From: Cinnamomum chago
Lineage: Eukaryota > Streptophyta > Magnoliopsida > Laurales > Lauraceae
Assembly (NCBI GenBank): GCA_038049695.1
Contig: CP142458.1
Span: 45,599,001 to 45,663,000, forward strand
Length of the DNA stretch: 64,000 nucleotides
Direction of reading: 5' to 3'
Below the pieces are notes generated by a model. The model saw nothing but the letters and a program-made list of their open reading frames with translations, was not told the origin of the DNA and did not search any database. This document shows, piece by piece, positions 33,063 through 44,119 of this stretch; position 1 is the first letter of the stretch, and the number at the start of each line of letters is the position of its first letter. Position numbers and translations under genes: made by a program.

Positions 33063-34817
33063 TTAAAAAATGGAGATCCGACTTCCAACCACTTGGTGGC
33101 ATTCAGCAACTGCTTGATGTGTGTTGAGAGGAGGGAGGATCCTTTTTTGACACACTGTAACTTGCATGTTTTCCCCTTCTTGGATTGCCATAGACGCAGC
33201 AAGTCCAGCCAGGGCATCTGCACGAATGTTTTCACCTCTGAGGATGTGGGTGATGTGACAGATGTCGAACTTTTGTCGAAGCGATTGTGCCTTGTTGTAG
33301 TAAGGCAACAGATCGGACTTCCTAACTTCAAATTTCTGATTCATCTGGTTGACGATCAGTTGAGAGTCTCCAAAAGCTTCCAGCGTAGTGATGCCGGATT
33401 CAAGGGCGAGCTCCAGTCCTACGATGAGGGCTTGGTACTCAGCTGCATTGTTTGAACATGGTTCCAGTAGCGAGAATGCTTGTGGAATCATGTATTTGTC
33501 GGGACTAACAAAGAGAATGCCAATTCCCGATATTTGATTTCCCTTTTCATTTGTCCTGGTTGCGCCATCGAAGTACATGTGCCAGGAAGCATTTGATAAG
33601 GAAGTCTCCACACTGTAGACCGATTCGTCTGGGAGGTCATCCCTGAGTGGAGAATCTTTAGGCAATGGATGCTCCGCGAGGAAGTCTGCTAGCGCTTGGC
33701 CTTTGATTGCCTTTTGTGGTACATACCTAATGTCAAATTGTGACAGGAGGATGGACCATTTTGCCAGTCGGGCATTGAGAGAACATGTTTTTGTGACAAG
33801 GACCTTTAGGAGGTTGATCCACGAAATCAGGTACACTGTGTTGGATAGCAGGTAGTGACACAGTTTTTGTACGGCGAACATCACTGCCAAGCATTCTTTT
33901 TCGACTGGAGAGTAGTGATGCTCTGCACCTATCAACACGCGGCTAAGGTAATATAGAGCAGCTTCTTTTCCCTCGTCATTCTTTTGTGCGAGTAGAGCGC
34001 CTAAAGAACAGTCAAGGGCTCTTGTGTACAAGAGGAATGGTTTTCCAGTTGTGGGGGCAGCCAACACTGGAGGTTTAGTCAGGTATGACTTGATGTCCTG
34101 GAATGCGGCTTCACATTCAGCATCCCAGACAAAATTGACACCTTTCTTCATTAATCGAGAGAATGGACGGCACTTCCCTGATAGGTTGGAGATGAACCGT
34201 CGAATGTATGCCAATCTTCCTTGGAGCCCTTTTAATTGTCTTAGGGTTCTTGGAGATGGCATTTCTAGGATAGCCTTGACTTTGATGGGGTCAAGCTCTA
34301 TGCCAGCTTTCCGTACTATGAATCCGAGAAACTTACCCGATGAAACACCGAAGAAGCATTTGAGGGGATTCATTCGTAGTTTGTGTTTGCGAAGTCGGAG
34401 GAAGACTTCTCGAAGATCTTTGAGATGGTCTTCTTTTCTTTTGCTTTTGACGGCGAGGTCATCGACATAACATTCGACCGTCTTGTGCTGCATATCTTGG
34501 AATATCTTCATCATAGCCCTCTGATATGTCGCACCGGCGTTTTTCAGACCAAATGGCATGACCGTGTAGCAATACACGCCAAATGGGGTCCGAAATGCTG
34601 TGTGTTTTTCATCTTCAGGATGCATCTTTATCTGATTGTAGCCAGAGAAGCCATCCATGAATGTCATTCGCTCGAACCCACAGGTGTTGTCGATCATCAC
34701 CTCCGGTATAGGGAGCGGGAATTCATCTTTTGGGCATGCATTGTTCAGGTCTCTGTAATCAATGCAGACCCTGATTTGCCCATTTTTTTTGTCACGGGGA
34801 CGATGTTGGCCAACCAT
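33063..34817 (-). CDS. TAT1 reverse transcriptase, RNase H and second RNase H
   Basis: A 584-residue open frame. RT shows FMDGFSGYNQI (Asp 55) and the active site YVDD (117-120), with PFGLKNAGATYQRAM between them. The first RNase H (about 260-390) has lost the first catalytic Asp position (LYTRALDCSLGALL), as is usual in Tat. A second, archaeal-type RNase H follows with all four acidic residues: D417 (YFDGA), E460 (NNAAEY), D484 (GDSQL) and D534 (RADALA). This dual arrangement identifies the Tat lineage. The true start lies upstream: the frame joins the linker ORF through a frameshift at a poly-T run near 34787. A second frameshift near 33070 leads to integrase. Confidence 0.92.
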   Translation of the reverse strand: MVGQHRPRDKKNGQIRVCIDYRDLNNACPKDEFPLPIPEVMIDNTCGFERMTFMDGFSGYNQIKMHPEDEKHTAFRTPFGVYCYTVMPFGLKNAGATYQRAMMKIFQDMQHKTVECYVDDLAVKSKRKEDHLKDLREVFLRLRKHKLRMNPLKCFFGVSSGKFLGFIVRKAGIELDPIKVKAILEMPSPRTLRQLKGLQGRLAYIRRFISNLSGKCRPFSRLMKKGVNFVWDAECEAAFQDIKSYLTKPPVLAAPTTGKPFLLYTRALDCSLGALLAQKNDEGKEAALYYLSRVLIGAEHHYSPVEKECLAVMFAVQKLCHYLLSNTVYLISWINLLKVLVTKTCSLNARLAKWSILLSQFDIRYVPQKAIKGQALADFLAEHPLPKDSPLRDDLPDESVYSVETSLSNASWHMYFDGATRTNEKGNQISGIGILFVSPDKYMIPQAFSLLEPCSNNAAEYQALIVGLELALESGITTLEAFGDSQLIVNQMNQKFEVRKSDLLPYYNKAQSLRQKFDICHITHILRGENIRADALAGLAASMAIQEGENMQVTVCQKRILPPLNTHQAVAECHQVVGSRISIF

Positions 34818-35908
34818 TCAGGATGCTGTTCCTCACGGATGAAGCCAACGCTTTTGAGTTTTTGAACTTCTTGTTCAATTTTGTCCATCACGTCAGGACG
34901 GAACCTTCTTTGGCCTTGTTTGACAGGCTTGATATCTTTTTGAAGATTGAGTTTGTGGACTGCTATTTTGGGGTCTAAGCCAGGCATCTCAGCGTAAGAC
35001 CATGCAAAACAATCAACGAACTCATGAAGAAACGCGATATACTCGGGTAACTCATCATCCTTTATATTCTTGCTTATGAATACAGGATGTGGGTTATCAG
35101 GTGTTCCCAAGTCTATCTTTTGAACAGAATCTTCAGTTGGAAGGTTTGAAGGTGGTTCCTCCATAATATTTTCGGAGGCTTCCAGCCCAACAAAGCCTTC
35201 TGGAGTTCCAAAGGTATCTACAGACCACGACTCTGCTTTTGTCCATGGGTCTTCTTGATTAGTACTTTTCTCAAGATTTGCTATGAGATGGTCCCAATCA
35301 CCTGTTGAAACTAGGTCGAAGTAGGGCACTTCTTTTGGAGATGATGGTTCTTCTGGGCTAGAAAATCGTGTATCCGTATCATCGGTCAATTCCTCTTCAT
35401 CATCCGAGAAATCATACCAATTGGGTGAGCTTCCTGAATCTTTGACGGGTGACTCTTCAAAGAGATATCCGGGGAGATCGATGTCTTCATTAATATGAGA
35501 TGTTGAGGCTTGGTCGGCAAGACGACTTTGCAGCCTTTGTGTCAACTGTCTCAAGGGAGCGTCAGGATCATACCCCAGCCCATGTGAAGACTTTTCTATG
35601 TGGCGGTGGGGTTTCCAACCTTCCAGTTTACTTTTGGTCAGGGTTGGTTCCAATGGCGTGATAATACCACGGCCACCTCCCAAACCGATTGGGTTCTGAG
35701 CGTCGTAGCCCATTTTCTTCATGATAGCTTGTGCCATTGGACTATACAGGGATAGTTGAGGCATACCTTCATTTTGGAAAGGTTCAAGTGAAGAATTTGA
35801 TGAAGAAACTCCCGATTTATGGAAGAAGATTGGCTTTTCTTCTGCTGATGTTGCTGGAACAACGAAGGAAGCAGATGCCGGATCTTCTATGTCAACGGTT
35901 GTCTCCAT
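34745..35908 (-). pseudogene. TAT1 pol linker with G-patch-like segment and RT start
   Basis: A 387-residue open frame joining protease to RT. An acidic Ser/Glu-rich N-terminal half contains, near residues 56-95, a Gly-rich segment (MAQAIMKKMGYD then GLGGGRG) resembling a G-patch. The C-terminal third enters the RT N-terminus (KQGQRRFRPDVMDKI, EWLANIVPV). It ends in a wrong frame where a T run near 34787 has changed length. A G-patch binds RNA helicases or nucleic acid in other proteins and occurs in some retroelements. A role here is inference. Confidence 0.75.
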
Positions 35909-36408
35909 CGGAGTGAGAGCGGGCTAAACTTGTTGATCATCAGCTTGGCTTGACGATGTGTCGTCTTCTGGCTCTGAGTCTGAATCCGTGTCTTGCAAGA
36001 TAGACACAAAGGAGACAGCAAACTTGCCCCCAGTCTTTTGTTTTGTCTTCTTTGCTTTGGTGGTGATCACCAGAGGCTTTGAAGACTTGAGGGAGACCAC
36101 GAAGGGAGATTGATTATTCTTTTCGGTTTTGATAGAAGGTTTGTTTTCTTCCGGTGATTGCTGAGGAGCCTTGCCTTTGTCTTTCTGGAGATTTTCGACA
36201 AAGGGTGTTGTTTCTTCCTCCCTTTCTTCTTTTTCATCTTTGTACATCTGAGCATCTGCGAAATAGACTTCTTTGCCTTTGAAGGGCTTTTTTCTGCAAA
36301 CACTCGACGTATCAAGCCGTCATTGCCAACGAACTTGATGCACTGATGTAAAGTCGAAGGGACAACACCATTCTCGTCCAGGGGCGTCCGAGAAGGATGT
36401 TGTAGCAT
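35909..36408 (-). pseudogene. TAT1 post-protease linker
   Basis: Low-complexity coding sequence rich in Lys, Glu, Ser and Asp, with frames 36408-36067 and 36247-35924 overlapping through a frameshift. The second ends at a stop at 35924. Its place between protease and the G-patch segment indicates pol spacer. No domain recognised. Confidence 0.6.
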
Positions 36409-36750
36409 GAAGGGGTCTTTATTGCATAGACAGTGACCTCGGAGATAAGATCACCGATTTGCAACTTGAACCTGATTTTGCCGATCGGCCTTTGAGCGCT
36501 GCCATCATATCCAAAGATGAACACAGACGTGTGGCTCAGCTTGCTAGGCTGAATGCCCAGTTCTTCGAGTGCCGAAGTGGAGATGATGTTGAGTGCAGAA
36601 CCTGGATCGATCTGGATTCTGTGTAGTGGCACCTCTTTGATGTACCCGGTGAAGTACAGGGGTCGGTTGTGCTTTGTCTCGCCTAGCAGGAGGTCTTCCT
36701 TGGTGAAGGCGATGGTTCCACTTGCTGCTTTTTGAACCGAGAGGCATTCG
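36312..36750 (-). pseudogene. TAT1 aspartic protease
   Basis: The protease core shows IDPGSALNII, the single catalytic Asp motif of retroelement proteases in its D-x-G-S form, then a flap region (VFIFGYDGSAQRPIGKI) and ILLGRPW, the conserved end motif. The upstream part (KEDLLLGETKHNRPLYFTGYI) is in another frame, and the sequence after ILLGRPW shifts again, so at least two frameshifts break it. It would cut Gag-Pol in the particle. Confidence 0.85.
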
Positions 36751-38665
36751 ATGCAGGATCCCTCAGTTTTCTTCTTTTCTCCTTTTGAGGGAGTTTTTGA
36801 TTTTTTGACCCTATGTCCATTTCAATTTGTAGGACTTGTGGGGCATGTTTGTCGACATCCGCATCCAGCATTTGTAGTTCTGAAATGAGACTATCACGAG
36901 TCTGTGGTGACATTCGTAATAAGTCTAGGATGTGCAGACGTGCATGTATGTGTTTGAAGTGCTGAATCAAGTCGTACTTGAAAGCCTCCTTGGGGCCTGC
37001 ATTTTCATTATTCTTGCCACTAGGGGCGTTTACAGCCTGTTTTCCCGAAGGATTTACATAAGAAGCAGAAGGTTGGTTGTAGTTTTTGTGGTAATCCCGG
37101 CCAGAACGGGTACCTCTACCAACTTCAAGAGCTTCTGGAGAAGGGTCTTTGTTTGGAAGATCACCCTCGAGATCGAGGGGTTGTTCCTTCTCATTTGCTG
37201 AAGATGTCTCTGTGTCAGCATTGCCATCTTCAGTAATTGTGTTGCATGGAGCATTTTCCGGGAGCAAGTCCTGAACAGCATCCAGCAACTTTCCTTATTT
37301 ATCGAATATTTTGTCGGTCCAGACATCACCGATGAGATCGGGCATTTGGGACCAATTGACCGGATTTTCTCTGAAGAAGATTTCACTGGCTGGAATTTCT
37401 TCAAGGTGATCAGTCGGAAGAGGTTTGAGTTCCGATGTCACTGTTCCAGGAGACGAAGCCTGAGAAGGTGAGGAATTATCATCCTGAGCTATTGCATTGC
37501 AAGTAACTTTAACGGAAGATGCCTCCAAGATGAACTGTTGGGAATCAGATTCGTCCTCAGATGTAGGAGGATCATCGATCCAACAGCTTTCTTCGTTTTC
37601 CGAGGTTACCGGGGGAGATTCTTGTAGATTTTCAGGAACTTCCGGTGCTGGGTTGTGACGAAGCTGATTGATGCGACCTAGTTCTTGCTCTATAGCAAGG
37701 TGCTGCAAGATCCTTGCGTATTCATCGAGATCAGGCACGGGAGCCAAATCTTCTTCTTCGTCTGCTCCTTGTGGTTCAACATGGCTGGGTTCCACTGGAG
37801 TGTTTTCTTGAACAGCCTCTTGGTCTTCTTCATCATCAGACCAGGATCCTTGCGGCTGTAATGGGTTATACCAGATTACTGGCATAAGATGAGATTCAGG
37901 GATCCATTCCTCGTCGGAGAGATATTCTCCTGTTTTGAGGGATTCCTCCCATTCATCGATGTCACTGGCGGTGTCACTGGACTCGTATCCATCCATGGGG
38001 AATCCGACCACCGAGTTGCAAGAGTATGATGCCCCATGCATAGTTTCATCTTTGAGGTGTGGTGGCATGAAATCACCAAGAGTGAATTTTCTTGTCGCCT
38101 TTGAAGTCTTAGGAGAGGACTCTTCTGTTGTCCCCAGTAAAGCGGTAGAGGAGGTCTCTGCCTTTTCAGTGACTTCTTGCTTTTTCGGAGCTTTCTCCTG
38201 CTGTTTGAGCTTGCGGAGTTGTCTCCTGGCTTGCCTCCGCTGTCGAGCGGTTGGCTTTGTTTTGACGACCTCCCAATTTTCATCTTCTAGGATATCGGGG
38301 TGTACCCAGATGGGCTGTCCGTCTGATGTTGGATATGGAACCAACTCTTGGGACATTTGGGTCATCTTTATCACCTTGAAGGAAGTCGTGATCTTCTCTT
38401 TTGGTGATTTTTGTTTTTGTCCACACGACACCATGATGACGGAGGCAGACCCATAGTTCTTGTCGAAGGTAATGACTCCGTTTTTCCACATCTCATTTAT
38501 CTTCTCTCTCACAACAAAGCATTGACTGAGGATGCGAGACCATCTGATGGTATGGACAGTACCGAGGATCGTTGGTTTTGCCAACATCTCCTGGTCTTTT
38601 GGGGTCAGGCAAGGTGAGTTTACCGTTTGCGAGAAGTGCCCCAAAGATTTCTTCAACATCTTCAT
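36683..38665 (-). pseudogene. TAT1 gag-protease spacer
   Basis: Two open frames, 38665-37295 (456 residues) and 37288-36683 (201 residues). The first contains NEMWKNGVITFD, the continuation of the Gag zinc-region segment (CPYHQMVSHP) in the next frame, then a long acidic spacer. The second contains FKYDLIQHFKHIHARLHILDLL, the block that precedes protease in Tat polyproteins. The two frames are adjacent and separated by a stop. Most of the spacer has no recognised domain. Confidence 0.7.
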
Positions 38666-39713
38666 CGAACGGGTATTTCTTCTCTACTCGTTCTTTGAAG
38701 GCATCAGAGAGTTCAGGCTTTTTACCTGCAGCTTTGTTTTCAGCTTTCTTTGGCTGCTGAGGAGCTGACTTGGTTTGCACATTGAGAACCTCTTTTTTCT
38801 TTGGTTTTGAGGTTGCAATGGCAGTCGGCTCTTTCTTTAATGATTTCTGACTGTTGAGGTCTTTGATCACCATTTTAGCTTCCATAGCTGCTTCCAGGAG
38901 TTCTCCCAGGTTCTTTGATTTGTTGTCGATGATCATGGAGCGGATTCTTGCTCTCATGTTGTTTCGGAAGATGTCGACCAGTGACGCTTGTGGCATTACA
39001 TCGGAGCATTTGTATGCCATTGCCTTCCACTTGTGAATGAAGTCATATGTTGACTCATTCTCTCCCTGTTTTAGGCTGCAGAGCTGAGCCATAGTAACAT
39101 GATGATCCTCGCCTTTGAAGTGGGTTAGGAAGCATGTCTCCAGCATGGCCCAATTTTGAATGGAATCCTCCGGCAGAGTGGAGTACCAATCAAAGGTCGT
39201 ACCTTTTAGGGTACTTGCAAAGAGGCGGATTTTGAGGGCATCTTGATCCGCAATAGCTCCCGTCAGGATCTTGAAATGGATGACGTGCTGTCTGGCTGAA
39301 CCTTTCCCCGTATATGTTTGGAGAGTAGGTTTCTTGAATTTTGTAGGGAACGGGACCGAGTCCATCCACAAGGGATATGGTGGCTTGATCCCATACTCCT
39401 TTAGTGTATCCTCTTCTTTTGCTTTGGCGAGGATATCGTCAACGTCCTTTTTGGTAAGGGCGCGTGACTCACTGTTTTCCGCATTTTCCTCGTCGCCTTG
39501 ATGGCTCGGAGGAGCTTCATTGTTTTGTGGACGCTGAAGATTGAGAATTAGGTTCTCTATTAGAGTCTCTATCCTCTGCTGCCCTTGCTCCAGCTGCTGG
39601 ATGCGTGCGGTTACGTCATCATGCGGCGGAGGTTGCTCAGCATTTGTGACCAGGACGTTCATTCCTCGAGAGTTGAATGAAGATATTGTCTTGGTGACTG
39701 AGCTAGAGCTCAT
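38493..39713 (-). CDS. TAT1 Gag
   Basis: A 406-residue open frame. A short coiled coil (RIQQLEQGQQRIETLIENL, about 37-55) is followed by the retrotransposon Gag domain (TYTGKGSARQHVIHFK, then LKGTTFDWYSTLPEDSI and FKGEDHHVTMAQLCSLKQGENESTYDF split over about 135-250). The C-terminal part is Lys-rich. It ends early: the CPYHQMVSHP segment is followed by a frameshift near 38530. The start is chosen because its ATG overlaps the stop of the upstream ORF. It forms the particle and packages element RNA. Confidence 0.87.
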   Translation of the reverse strand: MSSSSVTKTISSFNSRGMNVLVTNAEQPPPHDDVTARIQQLEQGQQRIETLIENLILNLQRPQNNEAPPSHQGDEENAENSESRALTKKDVDDILAKAKEEDTLKEYGIKPPYPLWMDSVPFPTKFKKPTLQTYTGKGSARQHVIHFKILTGAIADQDALKIRLFASTLKGTTFDWYSTLPEDSIQNWAMLETCFLTHFKGEDHHVTMAQLCSLKQGENESTYDFIHKWKAMAYKCSDVMPQASLVDIFRNNMRARIRSMIIDNKSKNLGELLEAAMEAKMVIKDLNSQKSLKKEPTAIATSKPKKKEVLNVQTKSAPQQPKKAENKAAGKKPELSDAFKERVEKKYPFDEDVEEIFGALLANGKLTLPDPKRPGDVGKTNDPRYCPYHQMVSHPQSMLCCEREDK

Positions 39714-40769
39714 TCTTTTAGATGAAGACTCGAAGAGTGGTCACTCCAATGTCCTTGGCTTGAAGGAGTGGGAGAGTTTTCTTTATGTCTTCGTGTCCGG
39801 GAGACGCTGCGAGTCACCGGACGCCTGACATGGATTTTTGTTGCTGACTTCTGACGTCTTCTGGTCTTGCCAACCATATGGACAGCAGCAACTTGGTCGG
39901 GTCTTTCTTTTTCGACCCATTTTTGGGAGACCTGAAGTGCAGAATCTTGGGTTCTTTGCTTCTCTAGTCTCTTTTGTCGATATGCCGCACGGCGGCGCAT
40001 ACGACGAGCGATTTGAGCTTCAGTTAGCTCTGGCTGTGCTCTGGCAATGAAGGACGTAGTCCCTGGCGCGCAGCAGCCGAGCTTGTCTTTTTTTGAAGAC
40101 TGGCAGGGACAGGATCTGGACGCGGTCCTTGGCCTGTCGTAGCGAAGCTTTGAATTTTGCGAGTTCGGCTCCTGTTGAGAGGAAGGGTCGACTCGCAGGA
40201 ATGTAGGCCTTGGCAGGTTCTTGCGGAGGCCTGATGATGCATGACTTGATTTTGGGCTTGTAGGAGCAAGCCGGCTCATGCTGAGTTGGTTTTGTTTGGC
40301 GGAGGGTAGGTTTCTCCTCTTTCATGTAAGCAAGAGGGTAGAACCGGTTCTCCTTGAGAGGGGCCAGGTATGCTGGCTTTGCTGATGTTTGTGACCTTCG
40401 CTGTTTGGGTGAAGGTCTTAGGGACCAAGTCTTTGAGCAGACCTGGTTTCTTGTAGGTTGAGGCTTCGCAGGAGCGCTACGGGCCTCAGGCTTCTTGATG
40501 ATCGCCCTTGGTATCACTGTAGTGATACGTTGAGGGGCGGTTCTCTGCTTCTTGGCAGGTGCGGTTTCTTCTACGGGTAGTGGGAATGGTCCCAATGACC
40601 CGAAGACAATGGTCTGGGGAGTAGAGTTTGACCCGGTGTCTTTTGAGTTGCCGAGGGAGATGACGCTTCGGCAGCTGGCAGGGCGCTTGTAAGTGCGCTT
40701 GGTTTGTTTGTCTTGGAGCATGAGCTGGTACTTGTTCTCATCAAAGGTGATGGTTAATGAAGCTGCCAT
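39710..40769 (-). pseudogene. TAT1 ORF upstream of gag (ORF1)
   Basis: Starts MAASLTITFDENKY at 40769 and continues in a frame ending at 40020. A frameshift between 40279 and 40020, probably at a T run near 40083, leads to the frame ending at 39710. The joined product would be about 350 residues, Lys/Arg/Pro/Gln-rich with a very basic Arg-rich segment (RRMRRRAAYRQKRLEK) in the C-terminal half. The stop codon overlaps the gag ATG as ATGA. An extra ORF ahead of gag is known in Ogre-type Tat elements. I recognise no domain. The basic segment suggests nucleic-acid binding (inference). Confidence 0.7.
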
Positions 40770-42507
40770 TGTTAGTTTTTGGAAAACTTCTGAAACAAGA
40801 CCATATCCATTAGTAATCACAAGAATATGGTGATCATAAATGGAAAATCCTATGGTTTCGCCTCTTCAAGTCGCCCGAGGGGACATGGCCCAGCCCAAGC
40901 AACATGAGGAAGGCAGAAAAGCCATAGAGGGCACAATTGTTCTAAACGCAGGTAGGGTTAGCTCAGAATGAGCGTCCCAGTGACTGCTAGAAGCATTTGT
41001 GAACCTTAATTCAAATTACCGAGAAGCAAAGCTCACTCAAGGTAAAATGATATAAGGTTGAGATACAAATGTGTCGGTTGCGAATACAGTAGACCCAAAA
41101 GGGCGTACTAGCACCGCTAGGCACAAATGTTGCAAATCGCATCCTTGGAAAGGACACGAGATGAGATTTTTGAAAGGTCAAGATTGGATTCATAGAAGAG
41201 AGAAAATGTTATTCCATTCTGAGAATGAGCTCAACATTTCCGCGAGCTCGAAATCCTGAAAGGGAAGGAACCAAGATTTCTCAAGTGTGAATCCAAAAGT
41301 GACGGAAGTTTTTTTTTTTTTTTGTTTTAAAAGTGTCAAGATTGGACTTTATAGAAGAGAGCAAATGGTATTCCAATCCGAAAATGAGCTCAACATTTCT
41401 GCGAGCTCGAAAGTCCGAAAAGGAAGGAACCAGGATTTCTCAAATATAAATCCAAAAATGATAGAAGTTTTTTTTTTTGAAGATTTAAAAAAAAAAAAAG
41501 AAAAGAGTTCACATAGATCTCCAATTCGATCTTATGAAACCTCAGTTGATAGATCAGCCCCCAGGTAAGGGTAGGATTACTTAATGAACCCGTTTGGAGG
41601 ACCCTTGCCTAGAACAGTCTAGCTGTCTCCACACTCTGGACAAGGCTTTTCTTAGATCCACTTTGGTCAAAGAACGCAATTGGTACAACCTTAGTGGTTT
41701 TTTTTTTTGAAAGATTTTTTTTTTATGGATTCATAGAAGAGAGCGAATGGTGTTCCATTCCGAAAATGAGTTCAACATTTCTGCGATCTCGAAGTCCGAA
41801 AAGGAAGAAGCCAAAGTTTCTCAACTTAAACCCAAAAGGGAGAAATCTGAAGTTTTTTTTTTTAAATCGATTTTTTTTTGTGGATTCATAGAAGAGAGCG
41901 AATGGTGTTCCATTCCGAAAATGAGTTCAACATTTCTGCGATCTCGAAGTCCGAAAAGGAAGAAACCAAAGTTTCTCAACTTAAACCCAAAAGAGAGAAA
42001 TCTGAAGTTTTTTTTTTAAATCGATTTTTTTTTTTGGATTCATAGAAGAGAGCGAATGGTGTTCCATTCCGAAAATGAGTTCAACATTTCTGCGATCTCG
42101 AAGTCCGAAAAGGAAGAAACCAAAGTTTCTCAACTTAAACCCAAAAGAGAGAACTCTGAAGTTTTTTTTTTAAATCGATTTTTTTTTGTGGATTCATAGA
42201 AGAGAGCGAATGGTGTTCCATTCCGAAAATGAGTTCAACATTTCTGCGATCTCGAAGTCCGAAAAGGAAGAAACCAAAGTTTCTCAACTTAAACCCAAAA
42301 GAGGGAAATCTGAAATTTTTATAAATCAGATTTTGTTTCTTTTTGAGAATTTTTTTTTTAGAAACAAGAAAGACTGGAAATAAACTCAAAAGAAGAAATT
42401 TCCAAGAATCCCATCTCATGTGTTTTTTTTTTAGATGCAAGATCCAACATAGGCCACCAACTAAAAAGGAGCCAAAGAATCCAAGCATGGTGTTCTCAAA
42501 TGAACAA
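40770..42507 (-). other. TAT1 long 5' leader
   Basis: 1.7 kb between primer site and ORF1, without a credible gene. It holds the ~154-bp array described separately and several poly-T runs. Confidence 0.7.
41170..42330. repeat. ~154-bp tandem repeats in TAT1 5' leader
   Basis: Four close copies carry GAATGGTGTTCCATTC, a perfect 6-bp hairpin, at 41745, 41900, 42054 and 42208 (spacing 154-155). Two more diverged copies begin near 41180 and 41340. Units are separated by poly-T runs of variable length. ORFs in the array are repeats of one another. Confidence 0.85.
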
Positions 42508-42526
42508 GGTCCCACCGGGTATGCCA
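42508..42526 (-). other. TAT1 primer binding site
   Basis: Three bases after the LTR end the minus strand reads TGGCATACCCGGTGGGACC, beginning with TGG as needed to pair a tRNA CCA end. I cannot assign the tRNA from memory. Confidence 0.6.
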
Positions 42527-43375
42527 GCTTGATGGACCGCGCTTTTCTCTTTTTCCAAAGCTGCCTCCGCCCCGGGGCTGACGGGGTACGGTGGAGGGAA
42601 AGAAAGGAAAAGCGGGCATCAGTTTTTTTTTTGTACGGGTATGCCAATTTCTCTTTTATACTTGGAATTTAGAAATGGTGATCCGGAGATCCACCTTCAC
42701 AAGTAAAAGGGAAATGAAACTTTTTTCTAGTTTTCCATTGCAAATATACTTTAATGAAAGAGACAATTTTTGAATGCCGTGAAAGGCGTTTTTCATTTGT
42801 TTGCCGTGAAAGGCATTTTTGTGCCGTAGAAGGCGGTTTGGTGCCGTTCAAGGCGATTTTGCCGTAAAAGGCGATTTGGTGCCGTAAAAGGCGATTTACA
42901 AATCTCATCAAAATGAAAAGACAAGAATTGTGATTTTTTTTTGTCTCTAAAAAAAATACAATTTACAACAGAAAAGTAAGAAAAAGGAATCTGACTTCTC
43001 ATGCCATTGTGGGAGGGCTCGTTCAGATCGACGGTCGCGAGTCATGTATGGGCTCCGCCATCGTCCTTCAGATGAGAACATAGTGCTTTGATTCTTTGGC
43101 TTGGCTCTAACCTCAGTTTTTTAGAGGATAAAGACCAAGGGAAGGTCCTATATCCAATAAAAAAGAGAGTAAACGGGCTGAAAAGCCACGTCTAGCCATG
43201 TTGGATCGGGGGAGGAACCTTGGGGGGGTGGCCCCCCAAGGGGCTTCAATCACCTTGTAGTGTTGGTTGCTGCAGAGTTTTCTTGAAGTAGCAGGGTTGT
43301 AGAGATTTCTCCGAGGATTTTTGAATGATTTTCTGGCGATTTTTTCTGGATCTGTTTCCCTTGGAATGACCCTCC

Positions 43376-43385
43376 TATTTATAGG
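43376..43385 (-). promoter_or_regulatory. TATA box of TAT1 5' LTR
   Basis: The minus strand reads CCTATAAATA. It would drive the TAT1 genomic transcript. Confidence 0.65.
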
Positions 43386-44063
43386 CCTTTGGTAGTCATT
43401 TAGGAGAGTTTATGAGCATTGATTTGTATTAATGCTCATAATGGAAGGAGTTGCAAGTTTTAATTTACTTGTTTTGTAACTCCTTTTTCTTGGCTTCTGA
43501 TTGGCCGGTGGAGGATAATGGGCATTTAGTTGCCTTTAATCTCCATGATGAGGGGAGTTTCATGGTTTTAATGCCATGAATACTTGGATTTGTAACTCCC
43601 ATTTGCTTGCTTTTGATTGGGCCGTTCAAAATAATGAGTTAATGACCGCATTAACTTGCCATAAACGGGTCATTTAACTTCATTAATTGATTGCCCGGGC
43701 GCTTGAAGAGTCGCGGGCTGTGCCGCGTCCTTTGGGATTCTTCTTGCGATGATCACCAATGGACCCTCATGCTATTTGATGTCGGATGGTGATCCAATTT
43801 CAAACATAGGTTGATGTCAGCGGGCCAGCAACATCTGTCCAGTCGATTTCGCGATCGGGCGGGCAGAAAGTGTGCTTTCTTGGTTAGCCGTTTGGCAATT
43901 TTGAGGCGTGCGATGATGATCACATGCTTTTGATGGTAGATCTGAGATGTTGGCGAAGATCAGCTGATTCCGAGCACCAAAAATCAGATTTTCAGAAAAT
44001 CACAGGGGCCAATCAACTCGGAACGCGAAAGAAACCCGAAAAACGGGGTTTTTGGGCGAGGTC

Positions 44064-44119
44064 CGGCGACCCGGAGTTCCATGGTCGCCGGCGACCATGG
44101 GCTTGGGTCGCCGGCGACC
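44064..44119. repeat. GGTCGCCGGCGACC palindromes in TAT1 5' LTR
   Basis: A perfect 22-bp palindrome at 44079-44100, centred on GCCGGC and ending in CCATGG, is followed by a perfect 14-bp one at 44106-44119. The left LTR has one unit fewer, and its remaining unit (near 22185) has a CpG-type change. Confidence 0.85.
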
